Source: Lacibacter luteus
GTDB lineage: Bacteria > Bacteroidota > Bacteroidia > Chitinophagales > Chitinophagaceae
Reading direction: 5' to 3'
Length of the DNA: 64,000 bases
NCBI RefSeq assembly: GCF_004118265.1
Contig: NZ_SDHW01000005.1
Location: 62,001 to 126,000 of the forward strand
Part shown: positions 44,021-53,800 of the stretch, piece by piece
How the letters are laid out: every line of letters starts with the position of its first letter
How positions within the stretch are numbered: the first letter of the stretch is position 1
Made by a program: the position numbers and the translations under genes
Notes under the pieces: generated by a model
The model's database searches: none
The model's input: the letters and a program-made list of their open reading frames with translations, nothing else
What the model was told of the DNA's origin: nothing

Positions 44021-45379
44021 CTATTTCTTTGCCTTGTGTTTTTTCTTTTGCCTGGCTTTGCTTTTTGTAAAAGGCACTTGTACAATCACCGTTTCTCCAC
44101 GGCCTTTTTCGTTTGCAATACTTTGGATGGTCCATAAGTCGAGTTGATTATCGCCATCAACAACACTGCCGCTGTAATCGCCCCAGGCTACGCCATCTGC
44201 TGCGCCTTTACCTTCGCCTGCACGAACAATTTCTTTTATAGTGCCTGCCCCATCATTTGCTTTACGGTATGCAAAACGTGGACTTACAAACATGTTTGCA
44301 TTTGCTTCCTGAAAACCAACCAGCACATCTTTGTTTTTGTTAACAGCAATGGTTGTTTGAATATAGTTGGTTGTATCGCTTTTAATTAAACCGGTTTGTA
44401 CAATAGTTCCATCTGTTGCATTTACCTGGTGCCATTGTACAGCAGAACGGCCTTCGCAATTAACAGCCTGCGAAAACCAGATGCTGCCACTTTGCAAAAC
44501 CAGATTCTTCGGATTACGATCGCCGGAAGAAACTTTTTGTTGCGTGTTGTATTGCGGCGATTGTGGTGGACCACCAACATATTTTAAATTATGCGGTTTG
44601 CTGCTTACCAAAATACAAACAGGTGTACCGTCAGCTGCTTCTGTTACTTTGCGAATGACAAACTGATCACGAACAATTTCGAAGAAATAAATATCATCCG
44701 TTCCGTCTTGTCCGTACACAGGATGTCCAAGGCTGCCGTTGAAATGATAGATTGTTGCCGGCTTGCCCGATTTTGCATCGGCCGTTTTTAATACAAATGT
44801 TCTTTCTGTTCCACCGGGGAAAGAATAACCGATCCATTTTTTGCTGTAACCAATACCGCCACCATCAACACCTTTGGGTGCAGGAACAGGGTAGGTGTTC
44901 CATGCGCCTCGTGGATCGTTGGTTTCAGAAACAGAAACATTCACCGGTTTTATTTTTGCCGAATCCCAGTACACCCACAGATCAAAACCAAACACCTGGT
45001 TATGCGCATCAAAAAACAGTTTCGGATCGATACCGTTGTTGAAACACTTTTGTGAAATGCCTTGCTGGTACTCGCCTTTTTTATTGTAAATAACCAAACC
45101 GTTATTCGTTCCGTGAAGTATATAGCCTCCACCTACTGCAATTTGCGGATCAACCTGGCGGTTGCCATCCATGGAACCATCAAAAACCAGGTAGCCATTT
45201 ACCGTACGGGCATTGCCACCTTGTTTACGTTCGGCACATTCACCGTTATTATTAAAACTGGTTTTGTGAATTGGACTGATGATTTCGGTTCGGGAAGGAC
45301 GAACCGTATCGCCGATCGATTGCGCTTGCAGGCTGCCGTATAATCCGAGCAAAAGGGTGAAAAAGAAAGCTTTGGTCAT
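44021..45379 (-). CDS. Secreted hypothetical protein, propeller-like
   Basis: A 452-residue exported protein (signal peptide ends SLQAQ). The middle has repeated beta units such as 'DPQIAVGGGYILHGTNNGLV', 'NQVFGFDLWVYWDSA', 'GIGYSKKWIGYSFPGG' and 'IQTTIAVNKNKDVLVGFQ', which suggests a beta-propeller. Two cysteines near residues 48 and 111 and others may form disulfides. The C-terminus ends in a strongly basic 'SKARQKKKHKAKK' tail. No named family recognised, no sorting domain. Alone between terminators upstream of fusA, divergent from it. Confidence 0.7.
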   Translation of the reverse strand: MTKAFFFTLLLGLYGSLQAQSIGDTVRPSRTEIISPIHKTSFNNNGECAERKQGGNARTVNGYLVFDGSMDGNRQVDPQIAVGGGYILHGTNNGLVIYNKKGEYQQGISQKCFNNGIDPKLFFDAHNQVFGFDLWVYWDSAKIKPVNVSVSETNDPRGAWNTYPVPAPKGVDGGGIGYSKKWIGYSFPGGTERTFVLKTADAKSGKPATIYHFNGSLGHPVYGQDGTDDIYFFEIVRDQFVIRKVTEAADGTPVCILVSSKPHNLKYVGGPPQSPQYNTQQKVSSGDRNPKNLVLQSGSIWFSQAVNCEGRSAVQWHQVNATDGTIVQTGLIKSDTTNYIQTTIAVNKNKDVLVGFQEANANMFVSPRFAYRKANDGAGTIKEIVRAGEGKGAADGVAWGDYSGSVVDGDNQLDLWTIQSIANEKGRGETVIVQVPFTKSKARQKKKHKAKK

Positions 45380-45587
45380 TGGTTTAGAAGAATTTGCAGC
45401 AAAGTAAACCGCTGTGGAAATGCAAAAGCAGGGTCAATCGTTTGCACGATTTCGACCGTTCGTATAAAAGAAAAAGAGACAAATAAGCGAGGGGATTGGA
45501 GGTGGGTTCAGAAACTTGAAAAGCAAAAGGCTAAGTGCCTGAGTGTTGGCGAGCCCCAAACAGGAGTTTTTCCTGTACCTGTTTTGG

Positions 45588-45616
45588 TTGAGGTTTGAAA
45601 AAAATCCCTACTTTTG
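45588..45616 (+). promoter_or_regulatory. Promoter of fusA
   Basis: TTG (45588-45590), an 18-nt spacer, and TACTTTTG (45609-45616) match the Bacteroidota consensus. fusA therefore has an independent promoter about 280 bp upstream of its start codon. Confidence 0.75.
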
Positions 45617-45639
45617 CGCCGCCAAAGTTTCCAACCAAA

Positions 45640-45820
45640 GGGTGCATTTGAATAGCGGATATGGGGTTCGAAATTGATTGGCATCGTATGAGAGTATAAA
45701 TCTTACATATCAGCCCTCACCTTTTAACAGGTGTATCCTACGGGCAGAATGTCTCCAAACAGGGGATAGCAGTTCAATAGAATTCATAGAGTACAAGAGT
45801 GCGACGCCGATGTGGTTGAA
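45640..45820 (+). ncRNA. Candidate structured leader RNA of fusA
   Basis: In the leader, ATTGGCATCG (45677-45686) can pair with CGACGCCGAT (45802-45811) with one wobble and one mismatch, enclosing at least two hairpins: GCCC...GGGC (45713-45716 / 45742-45745) with an inner CACCT/AGGTG stem (45718-45722 / 45729-45733), and TCTCC/GGGGA (45752-45756 / 45762-45766). No intrinsic terminator lies before the fusA start. This may be an autoregulatory leader or a separate small RNA. Structure read by eye only. Confidence 0.4.
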
Positions 45821-45895
45821 CAGAATTACGTAAGGCGATTTCACAAAATATAAATCACGATTTTTTAAACGATAAACATTCAAACAAAAACAGTC

Positions 45896-48040
45896 ATGGC
45901 AGACTTAAAATTTCAGAGAAACTTTGGTATTGCGGCGCATATTGATGCCGGTAAGACCACAACTACTGAGCGTATCCTCCGCTATACCGGTATGATTCAC
46001 CGTATTGGTGAGGTGCACGATGGTGCAGCTACAACCGACTGGATGGAGCAGGAAAAAGAAAGAGGTATTACTATTACTTCTGCGGCAGTAAGCTGCCAGT
46101 GGAACTTCCCAACTGTATTGGGTAAGCAAACTCCGGACACAAAGAAATATTCTTTCAACATTATTGATACTCCCGGTCACGTGGACTTTACTGTAGAGGT
46201 AGAGCGTTCTATGCGTGTATTGGATGGTCTGATCGCTTTGTTCAGTGCGGTTGATGGTGTAGAACCACAATCGGAAACTGTATGGCGCCAGGCAAACCGT
46301 TACAATGTACCACGTATCGGTTTCGTAAACAAAATGGATCGTAGCGGTGCTGACTTCTTAAATGTTGTTAAGCAGGTACGTGAAATGTTAGGTTCTAAAG
46401 CCGTTCCTCTTCAGTTGCCAATTGGTGCAGAAGATGATTTTAAAGGTGTGGTGGATCTGATTAAAATGAAAGGGATCATCTGGCACATGGAAACAGAAGG
46501 TATGACGTTCGATGAGATCGACATTCCTGCTGACATGGTGGAAGAAGCAAAAGAATGGAGAGCGCAACTGGTAGAAGCTGTTGCAGAATACGACGATCAG
46601 TTGATGGAGAAATTCTTCGACAACCCGGATAGCATTACTGAAGAAGAAATTCATGAAGCTGTACGCAAGGCAACAATTGATCTTTCAATTGTACCGATGA
46701 TGTGCGGTTCTTCTTTCAAAAATAAAGGTGTACAAACTGCACTCGATGCGGTTTGCCGTTACCTGCCTTCACCTGTTGACGTTGAAGCGATCAAAGGAAC
46801 TGATCCTGATACAGGCGAAGAATTAGTTCGTAAACCTGATGCAAAAGAACCATTCGCTGCATTGGCGTTTAAGATCATGACCGATCCTTTCGTTGGTCGT
46901 CTGGCGTTCTTCCGTTGTTACTCTGGTCATTTGGATGCAGGTTCTTATGTATTGAACGTAAGAAGCGGTAAGAAAGAACGTATCAGCCGTATCATGAAAA
47001 TGTTTGCAAACAAACAAAACCCTGTTGAGTTTATTGAAGCAGGTGATATTGGTGCAGCGGTAGGTTTTAAAGAGATCAAAACCGGTGATACTTTGTGCGA
47101 TGAAAATCATCCGATCACTTTAGAGAACATGTTCATTCCTGAGCCTGTAATCTCTTTAGCGGTTGAACCAAAAGCACAAGCCGACGTAGATAAAATGGGC
47201 TTAGCGATTTCTAAATTGGTTGAAGAAGATCCTACACTCCGTGTTAAGACTGACGAAGAAACAGGTCAGACTGTATTGAGTGGTATGGGTGAGCTTCACT
47301 TAGAGATCATTGTAGACCGTATGAAGCGTGAGTTTAAAGTGGAAGTAAACCAAGGTGCTCCGATGGTGGCTTACAAAGAAGCATTTAAACAAACTGTTGA
47401 GCACCGTGAAGTGTTGAAAAAACAATCGGGTGGTCGTGGTAAGTTCGCTGATATCGTATTCGAGATCGGACCTGCAGATGAAGAATGGCTGAAAGAAAAC
47501 AGCGGTAAACAATTCCAGTTTGTAAACGATTTGTTTGGTGGATCGATTCCAAAAGAATTTGTTCCTGCTATTACAAAAGGGTTTGAAAATGCAATGAGCA
47601 ACGGTGTATTGGCCAACTATCCAATGGTTGATATGAAGATCCGTGTGTTTGATGGTAGCTACCATGATGTGGATTCTGATGCAATGAGCTTTGAATTGTG
47701 TGCAAGAAGCGGTTTCCGTGAAGCTGGACGCAAAGCAAAACCAACATTGCTTGAACCAATCATGAAAGTGGAAGTTGTAACTCCTGATCAGTATATGGGT
47801 GATGTAACAGGTGACTTGAACCGTCGTCGTGGTATGCTGGAAGGTATGGATACAAAAGGTAATGCACAGGTAATTAAAGCAAAAGTTCCGTTAAGCGAAA
47901 TGTTCGGTTACGTAACTCAGCTCCGTTCATTATCTTCTGGTCGTGCAACTTCAACAATGGAGTTCAGCCACTATGCACCAGCACCAAATAACGTTGCCGA
48001 AGAGGTAATTGCGAAGGTGAAAGGTAAAGTGAATGCTTAA
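45896..48040 (+). CDS. fusA: Translation elongation factor G
   Basis: A 714-residue EF-G that drives ribosome translocation by GTP hydrolysis. G motifs are '[15 protein letters not shown]' (P-loop), '[10 protein letters not shown]' (switch I), 'DTPGHVDF' (switch II) and '[10 protein letters not shown]' (N-K-x-D). The C-terminal domains IV-V are intact ('[19 protein letters not shown]'). It is separated from rpsL-rpsG by about 28.5 kb and is followed by a terminator rather than rpsJ or tuf, so it is a single-gene transcription unit here. Confidence 0.97.
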   Translation: MADLKFQRNFGIAAHIDAGKTTTTERILRYTGMIHRIGEVHDGAATTDWMEQEKERGITITSAAVSCQWNFPTVLGKQTPDTKKYSFNIIDTPGHVDFTVEVERSMRVLDGLIALFSAVDGVEPQSETVWRQANRYNVPRIGFVNKMDRSGADFLNVVKQVREMLGSKAVPLQLPIGAEDDFKGVVDLIKMKGIIWHMETEGMTFDEIDIPADMVEEAKEWRAQLVEAVAEYDDQLMEKFFDNPDSITEEEIHEAVRKATIDLSIVPMMCGSSFKNKGVQTALDAVCRYLPSPVDVEAIKGTDPDTGEELVRKPDAKEPFAALAFKIMTDPFVGRLAFFRCYSGHLDAGSYVLNVRSGKKERISRIMKMFANKQNPVEFIEAGDIGAAVGFKEIKTGDTLCDENHPITLENMFIPEPVISLAVEPKAQADVDKMGLAISKLVEEDPTLRVKTDEETGQTVLSGMGELHLEIIVDRMKREFKVEVNQGAPMVAYKEAFKQTVEHREVLKKQSGGRGKFADIVFEIGPADEEWLKENSGKQFQFVNDLFGGSIPKEFVPAITKGFENAMSNGVLANYPMVDMKIRVFDGSYHDVDSDAMSFELCARSGFREAGRKAKPTLLEPIMKVEVVTPDQYMGDVTGDLNRRRGMLEGMDTKGNAQVIKAKVPLSEMFGYVTQLRSLSSGRATSTMEFSHYAPAPNNVAEEVIAKVKGKVNA

Positions 48041-48065
48041 TTGTAAGTAGTATTCCTAATATTTG

Positions 48066-48098
48066 AAAGCCCCGACAATTTATTGTCGGGGCTTTTTT
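48066..48098 (+). terminator. Terminator of fusA
   Basis: A long near-perfect stem (AAAGCCCCGACAAT / ATTGTCGGGGCTTT) with a T tract, 26 bp after the stop. Confidence 0.9.
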
Positions 48099-48154
48099 CG
48101 ATATTTGAGACAAACCTGAATATTTTTTGTTACGATCTGTTAAAGTGAAACTAA

Positions 48155-50041
48155 ATGAGAAAAAGCGTAAGGCTAATCTTTGTATTGTGTTTTCTTTTTA
48201 ATTGTTTTCAAACAGCTGCTCAAAATCCTTATAATCTAAAAGATGGACGACAATTCGGTGGGTATTGCGATGCTTGCGTTGAAGTAATTAAACAAAAACC
48301 GAAAGAAGCTTTGTTTGGAATAGACATACATCAAAACGGAGATGTGTTTGTTGTAATGACTGACTTTTTTTGGTTTGAAAAAATATTTTCTGTAGCAAAT
48401 GCTGTTACTGTTGATATCGTTTCTAAAGATAGATATGATTGTGCCGGTTCGAAGGAAACTAAAGGACTGTTTAAAGGATTTGTTTTGTTACCATTGTTAA
48501 AAAAGGATTTTTCTAAGAATATTCAGAAGATTGGTAATAACCAAATCCAATTAAAAGTTGGCACATTGCCGAAAAGCCTTTCCGTAAAAGAGATTGAAGG
48601 AAACTTGATTATCTTAAATGGCGATCTTGTATGTTTTTACTCAAACTTTATTAATATTCAGAGAGCGGGGTGGGAGTTGTTGCCGATGGGGCTTTATACA
48701 GACACTCTTTCTAAAACTTACTCATCCGATGAACTGGATAATACAAAGCTTTTTATTTTCTCCAAATATTTGCAGCAGGATGTTAATTTTCAAAAAAGTA
48801 AAACAGGTTATAATGATACAGATATAAAGCCTCTTTTTGACTCACTTTCACTAAATGGTTTTCTTATTAAGAAAGTTGAGATTAGAGCATATTCATCTGT
48901 TGAAGGGCCTTTGGATGTTAATAAACGCCTTATGCTTGGTAGGGCGAATGCAATTATAACCGCTTTTAAAAAGTATGACCCAAAACTGAGTAACATTAAA
49001 ATTGTAACTGCAGAAAACTGGGTTGATTTTATTGATGATGTACGAAAGTCAAAATTCTCTTATTTGGCAACACTACCAAAAAATGAAGTTAAACGTAAGC
49101 TTACAGATGTGCAGATTTTAAATGAAATTGAACCTTTATTAACAAAACATCGTAAAGCAGTTATAACCGTTTATCTGGAAAAGAGGGCTGGCTTAAGCAC
49201 TTATTCAAACAAAGTTTTAGGTGATGAATTAAATGCTGCAATCAATACAAAAAAGGCAGAGAAGGCGAGATTGGTACTAAAAGAAATAATGCAGCGAATT
49301 GAGGACAACAAACTACCTGATAATTACTTTAATGAGATTGAGATACCTCTTGAGAAGGAGTTTGTAGAAGTAATTAGTGATAGAGAGGTGTATAAGTATT
49401 TTTTAGCACAATCTTCAGAATATGAAGCATTGGAAGTGTTTCGTGAATTACAAAAGTTAGATAATACTAATCGTGCAGTAAATTATAATGTTTGTGCTCT
49501 TTCCATTTTTGCATGGAAACATGGCGGTGAGGATATTGATAAGAAAAAATTATTCATCAATATCGAAAATTTAAAAAATGTAAATGTCAATGAATCGCTT
49601 ATTAAACGGATGCTTATTAATTATTACATTCTGATAAGTGAGGATTATTTAAATGCAGGTAACTATTCTGCAAAGGACGAATCTTTACTGGAAATAAAAG
49701 ACTTATATCGGGACGTTTTGCTAACAGACGAAGAAGTGTATTCGTTGTGTAAATATTTTGCGTTATATTCTCGATTCGATTGGGCTGAAGATCTGATTGT
49801 TCCGAGAGTTGCTAATTTGAATGTAAACGAGAATCTGCTTTTTTATTTCATTAATCTTAGTTTTTATTACCCTAATCGTTATAAAAATGATGTTTTCAAA
49901 GCCGCACTTTTAAACGCACTTAATCTTAATTCGGAGCGCTATTGTGATTTCTTTAAACCTAATCATAAGGGCGGAGCAAGCTTTCAATTACTTGAAGAAA
50001 GCATTTTCAAAACTTATTATTGTGAGAATTGCTTAAGGTAA
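48155..50041 (+). CDS. Lineage-specific secreted protein with OmpA-like motif
   Basis: A 628-residue exported protein (signal peptide ends TAAQ) that I do not recognise as a whole. Near residues 235-275, 'KKVEIRAYSSVEGPLDVNKR' and the following 'LMLGRANAIITAF' resemble the peptidoglycan-binding pattern of OmpA_C domains (I-x-x-x-x-S-S-x-E-G...N...L...R-A). The C-terminal 300 residues are mostly helical, possibly TPR-like. Cysteine pairs occur at both ends ('YCDACVEV' and 'YYCENCLR'). The gene is visibly more AT-rich than its neighbours, suggesting transfer. Alone between the fusA terminator and a long intergenic gap. Confidence 0.7.
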   Translation: MRKSVRLIFVLCFLFNCFQTAAQNPYNLKDGRQFGGYCDACVEVIKQKPKEALFGIDIHQNGDVFVVMTDFFWFEKIFSVANAVTVDIVSKDRYDCAGSKETKGLFKGFVLLPLLKKDFSKNIQKIGNNQIQLKVGTLPKSLSVKEIEGNLIILNGDLVCFYSNFINIQRAGWELLPMGLYTDTLSKTYSSDELDNTKLFIFSKYLQQDVNFQKSKTGYNDTDIKPLFDSLSLNGFLIKKVEIRAYSSVEGPLDVNKRLMLGRANAIITAFKKYDPKLSNIKIVTAENWVDFIDDVRKSKFSYLATLPKNEVKRKLTDVQILNEIEPLLTKHRKAVITVYLEKRAGLSTYSNKVLGDELNAAINTKKAEKARLVLKEIMQRIEDNKLPDNYFNEIEIPLEKEFVEVISDREVYKYFLAQSSEYEALEVFRELQKLDNTNRAVNYNVCALSIFAWKHGGEDIDKKKLFINIENLKNVNVNESLIKRMLINYYILISEDYLNAGNYSAKDESLLEIKDLYRDVLLTDEEVYSLCKYFALYSRFDWAEDLIVPRVANLNVNENLLFYFINLSFYYPNRYKNDVFKAALLNALNLNSERYCDFFKPNHKGGASFQLLEESIFKTYYCENCLR

Positions 50042-50831
50042 TTGAGATATATTTTCACAGGCAGAATCTTGCGATTAAAGAAGAAGGCAAATGACAATCG
50101 GTGATTAACGATTTTAAACTGCTGGGCTGTACAACGAATCTGCTGGATAATTGCATATTTATATGCAATCGAATCACATCAATAAATTATAAAATGAATT
50201 GTTGATTAAAATATCTGTCTATTTACTTGCAATTGGTTAAACAGTTTTTTAGTTTCGTTGTGCGTTGGAACATTTCCTATTTTACTCCGCATTCCTCCTA
50301 AACACCATACATTAATCTACTCCCTTCAGTTAACCCTACCTTTCTAAACTTCTTTTATTCTTACCAACACCTGTATGCACAGGGTATAATTTTTTTCCAA
50401 TGTCCGGAAACCGTATTGCCGCTTTCTTAAAGCGGAATAAATACTTATTTCCAATGGAAGAGTAAGAACCATACGTGTGTTTATTTCAATTTACTCAGTG
50501 ATGTAATTATGCATCAGCCGCATTAAATTATGATCGGTTGTAGAAAGGATGCTTGTGTTTTTACACCATCCTTTCTGTTAACCATAACTGTTTACATCGC
50601 TTCAATTATTCTGTGTAAAGCCAGTAATAAAAGTGGTTACAGAGTCCCTGTCTTTATTTCCAAGTCCTTCACGCTTCTGATATCCTTTACAGTATGGTTA
50701 ATTCAATTGCCTGGCAGGATGCATGTTAAGCAATCCGGTTTTTAATTGTGCCGGTTATGAAAACTTCCAGCGCCCCAATCTTTCCTGGAAAAATCAGGGT
50801 TAATTATTTTTTAACTGATAAACTGATTTTT
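50042..50831. other. Long intergenic gap, no gene seen
   Basis: About 790 bp with AT-rich sequence and no supportable gene on either strand. A short open frame at 50530-50745 has no signal or family features. The stretch probably holds the promoter of the large surface protein; I found no clean TTG/TAnnTTTG pair. Confidence 0.5.
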
Positions 50832-53800
50832 ATGAGTAGTTCTTTAAACCGATGTAGAACATATCCCGGTTTGCCAACGTGTTGGGGCAGGAGGTATGCA
50901 TCTGCAATTAAACTGTTGTTGCTTTCCTTGCTGTTGCTTCCTTCCGCAATAGTGAAAAGCCAAACCGTCCACTGGTCACAATCGTCGAACAAAAACAATA
51001 CACAGGGAACTGTTGTTTGGATCGGTTCAATTGTGCAATCGAGTAACTCTACTTTTTATGAAGGACAGAGTACACTGCAACGGCTTTTTCTGTTAGATAT
51101 TCCCACCGATCCAACAGGAAAATACAAATTTACATTTAAGCATCTTGCTACAAAAGGATCCATTAATGCTTACGATTTTGTTACAGGTTGGTACAATACC
51201 AACGGATCACTAAACGGCAAAGCCATATCAACATCAAACGATATTGATCCGAATTGCTATTTAGTCATCAATAACTGTAGCGAAACAGGACAAAACAATG
51301 ATCCTGTTTTTATGATCTGCGGAACACTTGATGCCGCTCCATTGGTTTATTCAAACGCAGTACCATCCAGTTCTTATGCAGTTCCTTCGCCTGGTACTCC
51401 CAACGTATCATCTAATTCAAACGTAAAAGCAAGAGTTGATGATTGGGATAATAATTTTTCACCAACAGGTTCTGATGGAAGAAGAATTACGATACAATCG
51501 AATGCAACAGTGAGTGCTGCTAATCTTGTAATGACAGGTTATGGAGATGAAAACGGCGATGTGTATGCACACTACGAATTATCATGGACAGGCCCCACTG
51601 CTCCGGGCAGTTATTCTATTCTTGTAAAAATCGGCGGTCATATTGCCGATCAATTATTTTATGGTACAGGAAAAGGAGCATCAAACATTAATGGCGGTCC
51701 TTATCACTTTAAAGTGAGTAACCTTTATTTAGGTAATGCGCCATTTGATTCGCAACATACAATTTCATTAGGCGACAGAGATAATCAATTAAAAGGAGCA
51801 GATATTCTTATACCTCCTCCTCCCTGCGATATTACTCCACAATCGCAATCGATTTGTGCCGGAGGAACATCGCAACAATTCTGTGGCCCGGCAGATATGG
51901 CTAATTATGCATGGAGTATTTTGCCTGCAGGAGCAAGTTTAAGTGCTACGAATACACAATGTGTAACCGTAACATCAAATACGCCGGGAACCTATACGCT
52001 TACCTTAGTTACAACAAAAAGCGGAGTTCAATCTACGCAAACATGTAACGCCACACTTATAGTAAATCCAAATCCAACTGCAGCTGCAGGACCAGATCAA
52101 ACACTTTGTCAAACCAAACCCAATGGCCCGACAGTGTTTAACATCAGTGGTACTGCACAAAATGGTACAGGTGCATGGAGTAAAGTAAGCTCAACCGGTG
52201 GTGCCGATGTAAGCTTTGGCAACGCCAGCAATGCTGCAACAACAGCAAGCGTAAGCGGTATTGGAACAGTAACCATTCGTTTTACTGTTACAAGTAATAC
52301 AACACCGGGTTGCGGAACAGCACAAGACGATCTTGTGTTGACAGTAAATGCTAATCCAACAGCAGCAGCAGGTGATGATCAAACACTTTGTCAAACCAAA
52401 CCAAATGGTCCTACAGTGTTTAACATCAGTGGTACTGCACAGAATGGTACCGGTGCGTGGAGCAAAGTAAGCTCAACCGGTGGTGCCGATGTAAGCTTTG
52501 GTAACGCCAACAATGCTGCAACAACAGCAAGCGTAAGCGGTATTGGTACAGTAACTATTCGTTTTACAGTTACAAGCAATGCAACACCAAGTTGTGGCGA
52601 TGCAACAGACGATTTAGTGCTTACAGTAAACGCCAACCCAACAGCAGCAGCAGGTGATGATCAAACACTTTGTCAAACCAAACCCAATGGCCCGACAGTG
52701 TTTAACATCAGTGGTACTGCACAAAACGGTACCGGTGCATGGAGCAAAGTAAGCTCAACCGGTGGAGCCGATGTAAGCTTTGGTAACGCCAACAATGCTG
52801 CAACAACAGCGAGTGTAAGTGGAATAGGAACAGTAACCATTCGGTTTACTGTTACAAGTAATGCAACACCAAGTTGTGGCGATGCAACAGACGATTTAGT
52901 GCTTACAGTAAATGCTAATCCAACAGCAGCAGCAGGTGATGATCAAACACTTTGTCAAACCAAACCAAATGGTCCTACAGTGTTTAACATCAGTGGTACT
53001 GCACAAAACGGTACTGGTGCGTGGAGCAAAGTAAGCTCAACCGGTGGTGCCGATGTAAGCTTTGGCAATGCCAACAATGCAGCAACAACAGCGAGTGTAA
53101 GTGGAATAGGAACAGTAACCATTCGTTTTACTGTTACAAGTAATGCAACACCAAGCTGTGGCGATGCAACAGACGATCTTGTGCTTACAGTAAATGCTAA
53201 TCCAACTGCAAATGCAGGCGACGATCAGGCGGTTTGCCAAACCAAGCCAAGCGGTCCTACTGTATTTAATATTTCCGGTAGCGGAACAAACGGCACAGGT
53301 GCATGGAGTAAAGTAAGTGCAACCGGAACAGCTGATGTTAGTTTTGGCGATGCCAACAGTGCAGCAACAACAGCAAGTGTAAGTGGTGTTGGAACAGTAA
53401 CCATTCGTTATACTATTACAAATGAAAATTGCGGAACAGCAAGCGATGATGCAGTATTAACTGTAAATGCAAATCCAATTGCATCTTGCAGTTCAACTCC
53501 ATCGTTGATCGATATTAATTCTGCTGCTCACAATACGCAATTAGATGTTGATTTGAGTGCGAATGCAGATACAGATCCTACACATTATACTTATGTGTGG
53601 ACAGAAGATGGTGTTGGTTCACTTAGTGCAAACAATGTTAAGAATCCGGTGTATACAGCTGCAGTACTCGATGGTGGACAGGTGATTTCATTCACTGTTA
53701 CCATTACACATATTGCAACAGGATGTACAACTGTTTCTAATTGTTCTGTAACAGTAAATACAGCCGGTAGCTGTCCTCAGGTTACAACTTCTGCAATATG

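Larger units (their letters stand above)
45380..45895 (+). other. Divergent region and long fusA leader
   Basis: About 515 bp without a protein gene. It contains the fusA promoter (45588-45616) and a leader of about 280 nt that appears structured (see separate entries). Confidence 0.7.

Noticed and set aside
45661-45690. A tRNA/tmRNA-like T-arm (GGGGTTCGAAATT) in the fusA leader
   Set aside because: The flanks do not pair as a T stem and no acceptor, D or anticodon arm is found; treated only as part of the leader.
50530-50745. A 71-codon plus-strand frame in the long gap
   Set aside because: No signal, family or coding character; probably chance in AT-rich DNA.
52071-53471. Regular tandem repeats considered as a CRISPR array
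   Set aside because: Repeats are 282 bp, contiguous without spacers and lie in frame in a protein gene.
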